From DASVLX01 sp035552275 (lineage in GTDB: Bacteria; Actinomycetota; Actinomycetes; Mycobacteriales; Pseudonocardiaceae), in NCBI GenBank assembly GCA_035552275.1, contig DASZLR010000291.1, forward strand, positions 1 through 14,435: a stretch of 14,435 nt of DNA, in the 5' to 3' direction. Both the position numbers and the translations under genes were made by a program. The notes below the pieces were generated by a model. That model had not been told where the DNA came from. It was given only the letters and a program-made list of their open reading frames with translations, and did no database searches. Shown in pieces: positions 6,880 through 14,435 of this stretch. Numbering within the stretch: position 1 is the stretch's first letter; each line of letters opens with the position of its first letter.

Positions 6880-7278
6880 GTGAGTACCGTATTGGTGCAG
6901 GTCCACGTCGGTGACGGCGATGCCGAGGAGGTGGACCTGCTCTCCCGCCAGTTCCGGGATGAGTTGCTGGAGTTGGACGTGGACGCCGCGGCTACGGCCC
7001 AGGACGGCGACGCACCCACTGGCGCGAAGGGCGATCCGATCACCATCGGAGTTCTCGTCGTCACCCTGGCCAACTCCAGCGTTCTGCTGGGTCTCTGCCA
7101 ATTCGCTCGCGCCTGGATCGCTCGCGACCGACGCCGGCATGTCACGATCAAGAACGGCGAGCGCAGCCTGGAGATCACCGACGCGGACCCGGCTCAGCAA
7201 CGGCAGCTGATCGACGCGTTCTTGCGCGCTCAACCCACCGATGCCGATCATTCCGGTGACGCGACGACCGTTGGCTGA
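6880..7278 (+). CDS. EACC1-like effector-associated constant component
   Basis: A 132-residue protein starting with GTG. Its plan matches the small EACC1 family found beside caspase or trypsin effectors in actinobacterial conflict systems: N-terminal strand (VLVQVHVGD), a helix, a second strand (LLELDVDAAA), a glycine-containing hydrophobic helix (about 54-80, ITIGVLVVTLANSSVLLG then ARAWIARDRR), then a two-strand unit RHVTIKNGERSLEIT and a final helix DPAQQRQLIDAFL. In that family the protein accompanies the effector and is thought to be structural or regulatory; its biochemistry is unknown. Here it is divergent from the caspase gene rather than in the same operon. Its last 31 bases overlap the 3' end of the THUMP-like methyltransferase gene on the other strand. 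No good ribosome site is seen; GTG 6895 is an alternative start. Confidence 0.82.
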   Translation: MSTVLVQVHVGDGDAEEVDLLSRQFRDELLELDVDAAATAQDGDAPTGAKGDPITIGVLVVTLANSSVLLGLCQFARAWIARDRRRHVTIKNGERSLEITDADPAQQRQLIDAFLRAQPTDADHSGDATTVG

Positions 7279-8435
7279 CAGAGGATCGCGGTCGGGGTGT
7301 CGCCGATCCGGGTGAGGATGACGCTGGCCGAGGCGGCGCCGGCGAGCTTCAGCCGGCGGCGCAACGCATCAGGCTCGACCCGCAGCCCGCGCACCAGGAT
7401 CTCCAGCCGGCCGACCTCGTGCCGGCGCAGCACCGCGCGCAACGCCCGCTCAGTGTACTGGCCGTGCTCGATCACCCGGAACGCGCGCACTCCCGGCGGC
7501 GGCGAATCACCGGTCAGGTAGGCGATCCGGTGATCGAGCTGGGCCAGGCCGTGCCGGGCCGCGTAGTGCCGCACCAAACCCGCGCGCACCACCGCGCCGT
7601 CCGGGTCCACCAGCCACCGGCCGACCGGCCGGACCGGGCAGTCGTCGGGCTCGGCGTCGGTGATCGTCCACAGTGGCGCCCCGGTGCGCAGCACGCTCGC
7701 CCGGCGGGTGACGCCCGGCGTGGCCAGGTCGCGCGTCCACAGGCAGGCCTCGCGCACCTGGCCGTTCCAGGACACCAGCTCGATCTCGTCCGCCCACGGC
7801 ACGGCCGCGAAGTCCAGGCCTGGCGCGGATTTCACCGCCAGCGGCCGGCCGGCGTAGGCGTCGACCAAACCGGCCAGCGCGGGCGCCAGGTCTTCGACTC
7901 GCCACCGCCGCCGGCCGGTGTCGTCACGACGAGCCGGATCGGCGAGCACCACGGTGTCCCGGCTGACCGGCCGGAGCGCGTCGGCGACCGCCAGCAGTGG
8001 CGCGACACCCGCGACCGCGCAGTTGTGCCGGGCCATCGCCAGCCGCACCGGGTCGAGATCCGAGCCCACACACCGGTTCGCGACGGCGGCCGTGGCCGTC
8101 AGGTCGGCGCCGATCGAGCAGGTCACGTCGTGCACATCGCGGCCACGCAGCCGGCCGGCCCGGTGCGCGGCGACCGCGGTCGCGGTGGCCTGCTGCAGCG
8201 CGGTGTCGGTGAACAGCCAGTCCCCCGCGGCCGCCAACTTCGCGGCCGCGCGCTGCCGGAGTACGGCGGTTTCCAGCACAGCCGCCCCGTATCCGTCGGC
8301 GATCGCGCGGGCGCGGGCGACATCGGCCAGTCGGCTGGCGTCGGTCAGCGGTGACTCGGCGAGCGCACGTAACGCCGCACGCCCGTCCTGGCCGCGCAGG
8401 TATGCCACGTCATCGAGCGAGAACTGGTACGCCAC
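7248..8435 (-). CDS. Class I SAM methyltransferase with C-terminal THUMP-like domain
   Basis: This 395-residue protein combines a helical N-terminus (VAYLRG..GRAALRAL, 10-70), a Rossmann methyltransferase core and a THUMP-like C-terminus. The SAM site is visible as DVTCSIGAD (103-111), the acidic strand end GSDLDPVRLAMARHN (124-138) and ADPARRD (165-171), a DPxR motif seen in several nucleic-acid methyltransferases. The C-terminal region with FRVIEHGQYTERALRAVLRRHEVG..EILVRG is the THUMP-like part and suggests an RNA substrate. The family is nearly confined to Actinobacteria; M. tuberculosis Rv3037c is the likely counterpart and has been suggested to act in methylglucose lipopolysaccharide synthesis, but the target is not settled. 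The GTG start is only 15 bp from the upstream methyltransferase stop, so the two are co-transcribed. Confidence 0.87.
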   Translation of the reverse strand: MAYQFSLDDVAYLRGQDGRAALRALAESPLTDASRLADVARARAIADGYGAAVLETAVLRQRAAAKLAAAGDWLFTDTALQQATATAVAAHRAGRLRGRDVHDVTCSIGADLTATAAVANRCVGSDLDPVRLAMARHNCAVAGVAPLLAVADALRPVSRDTVVLADPARRDDTGRRRWRVEDLAPALAGLVDAYAGRPLAVKSAPGLDFAAVPWADEIELVSWNGQVREACLWTRDLATPGVTRRASVLRTGAPLWTITDAEPDDCPVRPVGRWLVDPDGAVVRAGLVRHYAARHGLAQLDHRIAYLTGDSPPPGVRAFRVIEHGQYTERALRAVLRRHEVGRLEILVRGLRVEPDALRRRLKLAGAASASVILTRIGDTPTAILCQPTVVASPE

Positions 8436-8450
8436 CCCAGGAAACGCGAA

Positions 8451-9413
8451 CTACCGCGGCTTCGTGCCGGTGACGAGCACGTTGTAGAAGAGCTCGCGGG
8501 GCATCACCTTCGCCAGCACCTGATCATCCAACCAGGACAGTCGCTGCCATGTTCGGTAGGCGAACATCGCCCAGTTCCAGCCCAGCCGGTCCTTGGGCAC
8601 GGCGGCCTCGAAGGTGCGGACCGGCCACCCGAACAGCGCGGCGGACAGTTCCTCGGTCGCCGCGCGCACATCCTCCGCGCCGGCTTCCTTGGCGATCCGC
8701 TCCAGGTCGGTGGGGTCGAAGGTGTGCAGGTCCACCACGGATTCCAGGGCGGCGGCGCGCGACGACTCGTCCAGTTCCTCCTGCGACCGACGCCACGACG
8801 TCAGCCCCGGCAGCCGGGTGACGTTGGTGGTCAGCCACCAGGTGAGCTGACCCAGCCGGCGGGCGTAGACGTCACCGATCTTGGTCGGCTCGCCGGCGAA
8901 CACGAACCGGCCGCCGGGCTTGAGCACCCGCAGCACCTCGCGCAGCGCCGCCGGCAGGTCCGGAATGTGGTGCAGCACCGCGTGCCCGACCACCAGGTCG
9001 AAGGTGTCGTCCTCGTAGGGAATCCGCTCGGCGTCGGCGACCCGGCCGTCCACCGGCAGGCCCAGCGCCTCGGCGTTGTTCAGCGCCACCTGCACCATGC
9101 CCGGCGACAGGTCGGTGACCGAACCCTTTTCGATCACACCACCCTGCATCAGGTTGAGCAGGAAGAATCCGGTGCCGCTGCCCAGTTCCATCGCCTTCGG
9201 GTACGGCCAGGCTGTGTCTCCAGTGTCCCCGACAACAGCCTTGAACCGCCCGACCGCGTAGTCCACGCACCGCTCGTCGTAGGAGATCGACCACTTTTCA
9301 TCGTACGTGCCGGCCTCCCAGTCGTGGTACAGCACGTTCGCCAGCTTGGGATCATGCCACGCCGCCGCCACCTGCTCGGCGGTCGCATGCGGATTCGGCG
9401 CCGGGTCGGTCAT
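8451..9413 (-). CDS. Class I SAM-dependent methyltransferase (Methyltransf_11 type)
   Basis: A 320-residue protein. The SAM-binding fold begins at residue 73 with AMELGSGTGFF (motif I, ELGSGTG 76-82), the acidic residue Asp101 in SVTDLSPGM, DAERIPYEDDTFDLVVGHAVLHHI (Asp128 to Ile150; the motif is given here by its ends) and LKPGGRFVF. It has long N-terminal (WHDPKLANVLYHDWEAGTYDEKW) and C-terminal extensions that are typical of an actinobacterial family including M. tuberculosis Rv3038c. The substrate is unknown. I chose ATG 9413, not the upstream start at 9479, because GGGAG lies 7 bases before it (9425-9421) and the extra N-terminal residues are not conserved-looking. It lies between enoyl-CoA hydratase and the THUMP-like methyltransferase in one strand run. 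Confidence 0.9.
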   Translation of the reverse strand: MTDPAPNPHATAEQVAAAWHDPKLANVLYHDWEAGTYDEKWSISYDERCVDYAVGRFKAVVGDTGDTAWPYPKAMELGSGTGFFLLNLMQGGVIEKGSVTDLSPGMVQVALNNAEALGLPVDGRVADAERIPYEDDTFDLVVGHAVLHHIPDLPAALREVLRVLKPGGRFVFAGEPTKIGDVYARRLGQLTWWLTTNVTRLPGLTSWRRSQEELDESSRAAALESVVDLHTFDPTDLERIAKEAGAEDVRAATEELSAALFGWPVRTFEAAVPKDRLGWNWAMFAYRTWQRLSWLDDQVLAKVMPRELFYNVLVTGTKPR

Positions 9414-9420
9414 GGCTGAG

Positions 9421-9425
9421 CTCCC
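9421..9425 (-). promoter_or_regulatory. Ribosome-binding site fixing the methyltransferase start
   Basis: GGGAG on the minus strand sits 7 bases before the ATG at 9413. It selects this start over the in-frame ATG at 9479. Confidence 0.65.
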
Positions 9426-9485
9426 GCTTCTGGCTGGTATCGGCGGCACCCTACAGTGAGCACTGCGAAGGCGGCGCAACGGCGG

Positions 9486-10265
9486 TCATTTACCGGTGAA
9501 TTTCGCCTTGCCGGGACCGTTCTCGACGAACGAGCGCATGCCGATCTTCTGGTCGTCGGTGGCGAACAGGCCGGCGAACAGCTCGCTCTCCAGCTTCAGG
9601 CCGCTGCGCAGATCGCCGTCCAGGCCGCCGTCGATGGCCGCCTTGGCCGCCGCGAGTGCCCGGCTCGGGCCGTTCACGAACTGCTTGGCCCAGCTGTGCG
9701 CCGCGTCATACACGTCGTCGGTGGCGACGATCTCATCGATCAGGCCGATCAGCAGCGACTCGTTGGCGGTGGCGATCCGGCCGGTGTAGATGAGGTCCTT
9801 GGCCCGGCTCGGGCCGACCTGCCGGGCCAGCCGCTGGGTGCCACCGGCGCCGGGGATGATGCCGAGCTGGATCTCCGGCTGGCCGAGCTTGGCGTTGTCG
9901 GCGGCGATCCGCCGGTCACAGCACAGCGCCAGTTCCAGGCCACCGCCCAGCGCGTAGCCGCTGATCGCCGCCACGGTCGGCTTCGGGATGTCGGCGACCG
10001 CGCTGAACGACGCGGACAGCGTGTGCGCCCGAGCCGCCATCTCGACGTAGCTGAGCTCGGTCATCTCCTTGATGTCCGCGCCGCCGGCGAAGCTCTTCGG
10101 GCCGCCGTAGACGATCACCGAGCGGATGTCCTCGCGGTCGGTCGCCTCGTCCGCCAATGCCCGGATCTCGGCCTGCACCTGCCGGTTCAACGCGTTGACC
10201 GGTGGCCGGTCCAGCCGGATCGTGCCGATCCCGCCATCCACCTCAAGGCGTACGAACTCACCCAC
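9486..10265 (-). CDS. Enoyl-CoA hydratase/isomerase (crotonase family, EchA17-like)
   Basis: A 259-residue crotonase, full length for the family. The oxyanion-hole segments are SFAGGADIKEM (58-68) and SGYALGGGLELAL (102-114). Both catalytic glutamates of true 2-enoyl-CoA hydratases are present: Glu111 in GGGLELA and Glu131 in GQPEIQLGIIPGAGGTQRL. It should therefore hydrate trans-2-enoyl-CoA in fatty-acid beta-oxidation rather than act only as an isomerase. The start is GTG 10265, decided by AGGAGG at 10278-10273 with 7-base spacing; the open frame runs on to 10409 but those residues overlap the upstream ABC gene and are not crotonase-like. Gene order (ABC ATPase, crotonase, methyltransferase, THUMP-like methyltransferase) resembles M. 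tuberculosis Rv3041c to Rv3037c, where the crotonase is echA17. Confidence 0.93.
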   Translation of the reverse strand: MGEFVRLEVDGGIGTIRLDRPPVNALNRQVQAEIRALADEATDREDIRSVIVYGGPKSFAGGADIKEMTELSYVEMAARAHTLSASFSAVADIPKPTVAAISGYALGGGLELALCCDRRIAADNAKLGQPEIQLGIIPGAGGTQRLARQVGPSRAKDLIYTGRIATANESLLIGLIDEIVATDDVYDAAHSWAKQFVNGPSRALAAAKAAIDGGLDGDLRSGLKLESELFAGLFATDDQKIGMRSFVENGPGKAKFTGK

Positions 10266-10272
10266 GTGCCTG

Positions 10273-10278
10273 CCTCCT
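10273..10278 (-). promoter_or_regulatory. Ribosome-binding site fixing the enoyl-CoA hydratase start
   Basis: AGGAGG on the minus strand, 7 bases before GTG 10265, is a full Shine-Dalgarno match and overrides the longer open frame. Confidence 0.8.
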
Positions 10279-10308
10279 GTCCTCGTCGACGTCCACGGCC
10301 ACCGCAGG

Positions 10309-11148
<840 letters not shown>

Positions 11149-11294
11149 TGTGTCGCCCGGCCATATCGCCGGTCCGCCGACCCATACCCACGCAACAAGT
11201 TGCCATCCGAGCGGGACGGAGGTTTCGAGCCGGTTCACCGCCGCTTCCGGATTGGTCAACGCCGGGATCGACTGAAGTTTGGCCGATCTGGACA

Positions 11295-13451
11295 ATGGAT
11301 GTCGTGTCCCCGTCCTCGAACGCCAAGTGGTGGCAGCGTCCCCGCCCGCTCGCCGGCCATCCGTTCCCGCTGGGCGCCCACCCGGAGGGTGACGGCGTCC
11401 GGTTCGCGGTGACGTCGGCCGTCGCCGAGGCCGTGGAGCTGTGCCTGGTCGACGCGAAGGGCCGCGAGCGGCGGGTCGAGCTCACCGAGCGCACCTTCGG
11501 CGTGTGGCACGCGATGCTGCCCGGGATCAAGCCGGGCCAGCGGTACGGCTACCGGGTGCACGGCCCCTACCAGCCGCGACGCGGGCTGCGCTGCAATCCG
11601 GCCAAGCTCCTGCTCGACCCGTACGCCCGCCGGATCACCGGCGCCCTCACCGATCCGGCGAAGGCCACTGGCTACGCCGACGACCCGTTCGGGGACCAGC
11701 CCTCCGAGGTGGACTCGCTGGGCGCGGTGCCACTGTCCGTGGTGACCTCGCCGGGCGGGCCGGAGACCGGGCCGCGGCCAAACGTGCCGTGGGAAGAGAC
11801 GGTCATCTACGAGCTGCATGTGCGCGGTTTCACCCACAACCACCCGGCGGTGCCCAGGCGGCTTCGCGGCACCTACCTGGGCCTGGCGCACTCGGCGGTG
11901 ATCGAGTACCTGCACGGGTTAGGCGTCACCGCGGTCGAGCTGATGCCGGTGATGGCCTTCGCCGACGAACCGTGGCTGACCAGCATGGGCCGGCACAACT
12001 ACTGGGGCTACTCGCCGCTGGGCTTCCTCGCCCCGCACGCCGGCTACGCCACCCGGCCCGGTCGGGAGGTCGAGGAGTTCCGCGCCATGGTCGCCGCGCT
12101 GCACGCCGCCGGCATCGAGGTCATCGTGGACGTGGTGTTCAACCACACCTGCGAGGGCGGCGGGGACGGTCCGACGCTGTGCTACCGCGGACTGGACTCG
12201 GCCGCGTACTACCTGCACAACGCCGAGGACGGCGACTACTTCGACATCACCGGCACCGGCAACACGCTGGACGCCGGCTCGCCGACCGTGGTCCGGCTGG
12301 TCACCGACTCGCTCCGGTACTGGGCCGACGAACTGGGCGTGGACGGCTTCCGGTTCGACCTGGCCAGCGTGCTCGGCCGGCCGGGCGGGGGACGGTTCGA
12401 CCCGGACGCGACGCTGCTCACCGCGATCACCACCGATCCGCAGCTGGCCACCCGCAAGCTGATCGCCGAGCCGTGGGACGCCACCGGCGAGGGCTACTGC
12501 GTCGGCGCGTTCGGCAACCAGTGGAGTGAGTGGAACGGCCGGTTCCGCGACACGGTCCGCGACTTCTGGCGCGGCCAGGCCGCCGTGCGGGACCTGGCGA
12601 CCCGGCTGTCGGGCTCGTCCGACCTCTACGCCGACGGCCTGCGCCGGCCCTGGGCGTCGATCAACTTCGTCACCGCGCACGACGGGTTCACGGTGCGGGA
12701 CCTGGTGTCCTACAACGACAAGCACAACGAGGACAACGGCGAGGACGGCCGGGACGGGACCAACGACAACCGGTCGTGGAACTGCGGCGTCGAGGGCGAG
12801 ACCGACGATCCGGAGGTGCTGGCGCTGCGCGACCGCCAGGCGCGCAACCTGATGGCCACCGTGCTGCTGTCCACCGGCACGCCGATGTTGCTGGCCGGCG
12901 ACGAGCGGTGGCGCACCCAACGTGGCAACAACAACGCGTACTGCCAGGACAACGATGTCTCCTGGCTGGACTGGACGGACCAGCGGGTGACCGGCCAGCC
13001 GGCGACGATGACCCGGTTCACGCAGCGGCTGGTGGCGCTGCGGCTGGGCAGTCCGGCGTTGCGGCAGCCGGAGTTCTTCGAGGGCCGGGACACCCTGGGC
13101 GGCGAGGCCGACCTGGTCTGGTTCCGCGCGGACGGCGCCGAACTGACCGAGCAGGACTGGTTCGATGACGACCTGCGCACCCTCGGCATGTGGGTCGACG
13201 GCTCGAACTGCCGGTCGCGGACTCGGGAGGGCGACCCGATCCCGGACTACTCCTGGCTGCTGGTGCTGCACGCCGGGCCGGATCCGATGAAATGGAAGTT
13301 GCCGTCCGAGACCTACGCGGATCATTTCGAACCGATGTTGGATACGTCGGTTCCCGACGGAATTCCGGCCGAATTGAGCGCGCTGGACGCCGGCTCGAAA
13401 GTGCCGCTGCCCGGTCACACGGCGTTGCTGTTCCGAGCCAGCCGACGCTGA
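11295..13451 (+). CDS. glgX: Glycogen debranching enzyme GlgX (isoamylase-type, GH13)
   Basis: A 718-residue protein, the normal size for actinobacterial GlgX/TreX. An N-terminal CBM48-like beta domain (about 17-100, PLGAHPEGDGVRFAV..GYRVHGPY) precedes the GH13 barrel. Conserved regions are VIVDVVFNHT (region I), DGFRFDLA with nucleophile Asp355, LIAEPWD with acid/base Glu392, and FVTAHDGF with transition-state Asp463. RTQRGNNNAYCQDND is typical of isoamylase-type debranchers. It hydrolyses alpha-1,6 branch points of glycogen or limit dextrin. The treY/treZ genes that often accompany it are not in this window. ATG 11295 is followed at once by isoamylase homology; no strong ribosome site is visible. 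The final ~60 residues, from about 13290, look less GC-rich than the body of the gene. Confidence 0.94.
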   Translation: MDVVSPSSNAKWWQRPRPLAGHPFPLGAHPEGDGVRFAVTSAVAEAVELCLVDAKGRERRVELTERTFGVWHAMLPGIKPGQRYGYRVHGPYQPRRGLRCNPAKLLLDPYARRITGALTDPAKATGYADDPFGDQPSEVDSLGAVPLSVVTSPGGPETGPRPNVPWEETVIYELHVRGFTHNHPAVPRRLRGTYLGLAHSAVIEYLHGLGVTAVELMPVMAFADEPWLTSMGRHNYWGYSPLGFLAPHAGYATRPGREVEEFRAMVAALHAAGIEVIVDVVFNHTCEGGGDGPTLCYRGLDSAAYYLHNAEDGDYFDITGTGNTLDAGSPTVVRLVTDSLRYWADELGVDGFRFDLASVLGRPGGGRFDPDATLLTAITTDPQLATRKLIAEPWDATGEGYCVGAFGNQWSEWNGRFRDTVRDFWRGQAAVRDLATRLSGSSDLYADGLRRPWASINFVTAHDGFTVRDLVSYNDKHNEDNGEDGRDGTNDNRSWNCGVEGETDDPEVLALRDRQARNLMATVLLSTGTPMLLAGDERWRTQRGNNNAYCQDNDVSWLDWTDQRVTGQPATMTRFTQRLVALRLGSPALRQPEFFEGRDTLGGEADLVWFRADGAELTEQDWFDDDLRTLGMWVDGSNCRSRTREGDPIPDYSWLLVLHAGPDPMKWKLPSETYADHFEPMLDTSVPDGIPAELSALDAGSKVPLPGHTALLFRASRR

Positions 13452-13496
13452 AGTTCAGTCCGTGGGACACCAGTCCGTCCAGTGGCGCTCCGCGCT

Positions 13497-13502
13497 GGTG
13501 AG
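13497..13502 (+). promoter_or_regulatory. Ribosome-binding site of the leader ORF
   Basis: GGTGAG lies 5 bases before ATG 13508. Part of it (GG at 13497-13498) can pair in a bulged stem, CCAG (13479-13482) with CTGG (13495-13498) plus CGC with GCG, so access to it may be structured. Confidence 0.45.
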
Positions 13503-13507
13503 CTGCC

Positions 13508-13621
13508 ATGATCGAAGGCGTGCCCGCATCGCTGCACCCCTGGCGTGACCGGACGATCGACCTGCTGCGCGTCGCATCGAGCCGGTGTATCGGCGCGCGA
13601 TGCGGAATAGCCCGGCTTTAG
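13508..13621 (+). CDS. Cys-containing leader peptide upstream of cysteine dioxygenase
   Basis: A 37-codon ORF, ATG 13508 to TAG 13619-13621, with a usable ribosome site 5 bases upstream. The peptide ends in DLLRVASSRCIGARCGIARL, with Cys27 and Cys32. It resembles the short actinobacterial 'putative leader peptides' that carry a D-L-x-R-x-A/S-S core followed by Cys and precede sulfur-metabolism genes. The next gene, 102 bp on, is cysteine dioxygenase, followed by a rhodanese, which fits cysteine-responsive control. The Cys codons lie inside a stable hairpin that competes with a second one. Family resemblance is from memory of such peptides; regulation is inferred. GTG 13520 is an alternative start. 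Confidence 0.6.
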   Translation: MIEGVPASLHPWRDRTIDLLRVASSRCIGARCGIARL

Positions 13622-13672
13622 CTCCGCTTTGGCCAGCCTTTGTTCGGCCGCGATAGGCCATTACCGTATCGC
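13572..13672 (+). promoter_or_regulatory. Candidate attenuator: competing hairpins over and after the leader ORF
   Basis: Hairpin 1 pairs CGCATCG (13573-13579) with CGATGCG (13598-13604), with an inner GCCG/CGGC stem (13581-13584, 13591-13594) and a 6-base loop; it encloses the Cys27 codon and includes that of Cys32. Hairpin 2 pairs GCGGA (13602-13606) with TCCGC (13623-13627) around the leader stop codon and shares bases 13602-13604 with hairpin 1, so they exclude each other. AGCCGG (13580-13585) can also pair with CCGGCT (13612-13617). A third stem, GCGATA (13650-13655) with TATCGC (13667-13672), follows. No U-tract follows any of them, so if control exists it is more likely Rho-dependent or translational. 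Confidence 0.45.
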
Positions 13673-13723
13673 CGCACCGCCGCAGATTTTCGCCGTTATT
13701 TCCCTGGAAAGGCACCAGCGACG

Positions 13724-14287
13724 ATGACCGCCATTTCGACCATTTCCGCGGCGACCGAACCCGCTCCCGCCGCGCCGTTCGCGACCGACACCGCCATTCC
13801 GGCCGATCTTCATCCCGACATCACCGACCCGCTGCTGCGCGATCTGATCCGGCCGGAGCACACCGACTGGTCGCCGCGCGAGCTGCGCGACCTGACCATG
13901 ACCGTGGCCGCCGAGCTGACCACCCCGCTGCTGCATGTGCTGCGCTACACCCAGCCGCGGCGCTGGTGGTCGCGGCTGGGGCTGACCGCGGGCGTCGAGC
14001 TGTGGCTACTGTCCTGGCTGCCCGGTCAGCAGACGAAGCCGCATGACCACGGCGGCGCGATCGGCTCGTTCACCGTGTTGCGCGGCCGGTTGGCCGAGGA
14101 GTACCGCTACCCCGGCGGCCCGGTCCGCAGCCAGCGGTACACGGTGGGCGACGCGATCGGGTTCGGCGCCGGCCGTGCGCACCAGCTCGGCAACCACGAC
14201 CCGGCCGTGCCGGCGGCGAGCGTGCACGCGTACTCCCCGCCGCTGGTGCCCACTCGCGAGTACCAGAGTCTCTTGGACGTCACATGA
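13724..14287 (+). CDS. Cysteine dioxygenase (cupin, type I)
   Basis: A 187-residue cupin. The iron ligands of cysteine dioxygenase are present: His107 and His109 in KPHDHGGAIGSF and His168 in SVHAYSPPL. The Arg/Tyr environment (RYTQPRRWW, EYRYPGG, SPPLVPTREY) is also as in bacterial CDO. It oxidises L-cysteine to cysteine sulfinate with O2 and Fe(II) in the cytoplasm, the first step of cysteine breakdown. The N-terminal ~30 residues are Ala/Thr/Pro-rich and probably disordered. ATG 13724 follows GGAAAGG at 13706-13712 with 11-base spacing; this ribosome site lies mostly in the loop of a small CTGG/CCAG stem (13704-13707, 13715-13718). The stop overlaps the start of a rhodanese gene (ATGA), so the two are translationally coupled. 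Confidence 0.92.
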   Translation: MTAISTISAATEPAPAAPFATDTAIPADLHPDITDPLLRDLIRPEHTDWSPRELRDLTMTVAAELTTPLLHVLRYTQPRRWWSRLGLTAGVELWLLSWLPGQQTKPHDHGGAIGSFTVLRGRLAEEYRYPGGPVRSQRYTVGDAIGFGAGRAHQLGNHDPAVPAASVHAYSPPLVPTREYQSLLDVT

Positions 14288-14435
14288 GCGTGGACGAACT
14301 GCTCGCCGCCGCCCGTGCCGAGATCGATCGGGTGACGCCCGAGCAGGCCGACGAGCTGCGACGCTCCGGCGCCTTGCTGGTGGACATCCGCCCGCAGGCC
14401 ACCCGGTTGGCCGAGGGCGAGATTCCCGGTTCGGT
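14284..14435 (+). CDS. Rhodanese-like domain protein (3' end outside window)
   Basis: The ATG overlaps the cysteine dioxygenase stop codon by four bases (ATGA). The visible ~50 residues read MSVDELLAAARAEIDRVTP, then EQADELRRSGALLVDIRPQ and an EGEIPGS segment, the usual opening of a single rhodanese domain (LVDIR followed by G.IPG). The active-site Cys loop lies beyond the window. Rhodaneses transfer sulfane sulfur; beside cysteine dioxygenase it probably handles sulfur from cysteine or persulfides. This gene pair is common in actinobacteria. Confidence 0.88.
   Translation, partial: MSVDELLAAARAEIDRVTPEQADELRRSGALLVDIRPQATRLAEGEIPGS

Noticed and set aside
6787..7251. A 154-codon minus-strand frame opposite the EACC1-like gene
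   Set aside because: Covers the same DNA as 6880-7278, but its translation has no recognisable fold, whereas the plus-strand protein has the full EACC1 plan and lies beside a caspase gene.
11919..13418. A 499-codon minus-strand frame opposite glgX
   Set aside because: Low-complexity Arg/Val/Gln/Pro composition typical of antisense GC-rich frames; glgX on the plus strand has all catalytic motifs.
13479..13498. Stem after glgX considered as its terminator
   Set aside because: The stem is short, has a 3-base bulge and no following T-run; it overlaps the leader ribosome site, so a terminator call is not supported.

Overview
This is a GC-rich actinobacterial chromosome fragment, with about 75% GC in a typical conserved-gene line such as 8101-8160. 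A DUF222/HNH fragment, GTG starts, several apparently leaderless promoters and a gene order resembling Mycobacterium tuberculosis Rv3034c-Rv3041c all suggest an actinomycete related to Mycobacteriales or Pseudonocardiales. The genus cannot be fixed from the sequence.

Layout: (1) 1-364 is the 3' end of a DUF222/HNH (13E12-type) protein. (2) 422-2293 is a divergent MFS exporter/TetR regulator pair. The short spacer between them holds a perfect 14-bp palindrome and two back-to-back promoters. (3) 2313-4562 holds a left-handed beta-helix acyltransferase (minus) and a secreted GH5 hydrolase of endoglycoceramidase type (plus), which diverge from a shared spacer. The GH5 gene has a strong leaderless promoter. 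(4) 4574-7278 is a compact conflict or programmed-death type module. It consists of a caspase-HEAT-TM-WD40 membrane protein (minus) and a divergent small protein resembling EACC1 (effector-associated constant component 1). The WD40 half of the caspase gene is clearly poorer in GC than the rest of the window. (5) 7248-11148 is a minus-strand run of ABC ATPase, enoyl-CoA hydratase, SAM methyltransferase and THUMP-like methyltransferase. With the acyltransferase in (3), it reads like the M. tuberculosis Rv3034c / Rv3037c / Rv3038c / Rv3039c / Rv3041c block, with the GH5 and caspase/EACC1 genes sitting inside it. (6) 11295-13451 is glgX (glycogen debranching). (7) 13508-14435 is a cysteine-catabolism unit: a 37-codon Cys-containing leader ORF with competing hairpins, then cysteine dioxygenase, then a translationally coupled rhodanese that runs off the window.

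The two most interesting items are the caspase/EACC1 pair and the leader in front of cysteine dioxygenase. In the caspase protein the predicted topology puts the WD40 propeller outside and the protease inside, and a perfect EF-hand loop lies in the caspase region. The leader looks like a cysteine-sensing attenuator and is too short for ordinary gene calling.
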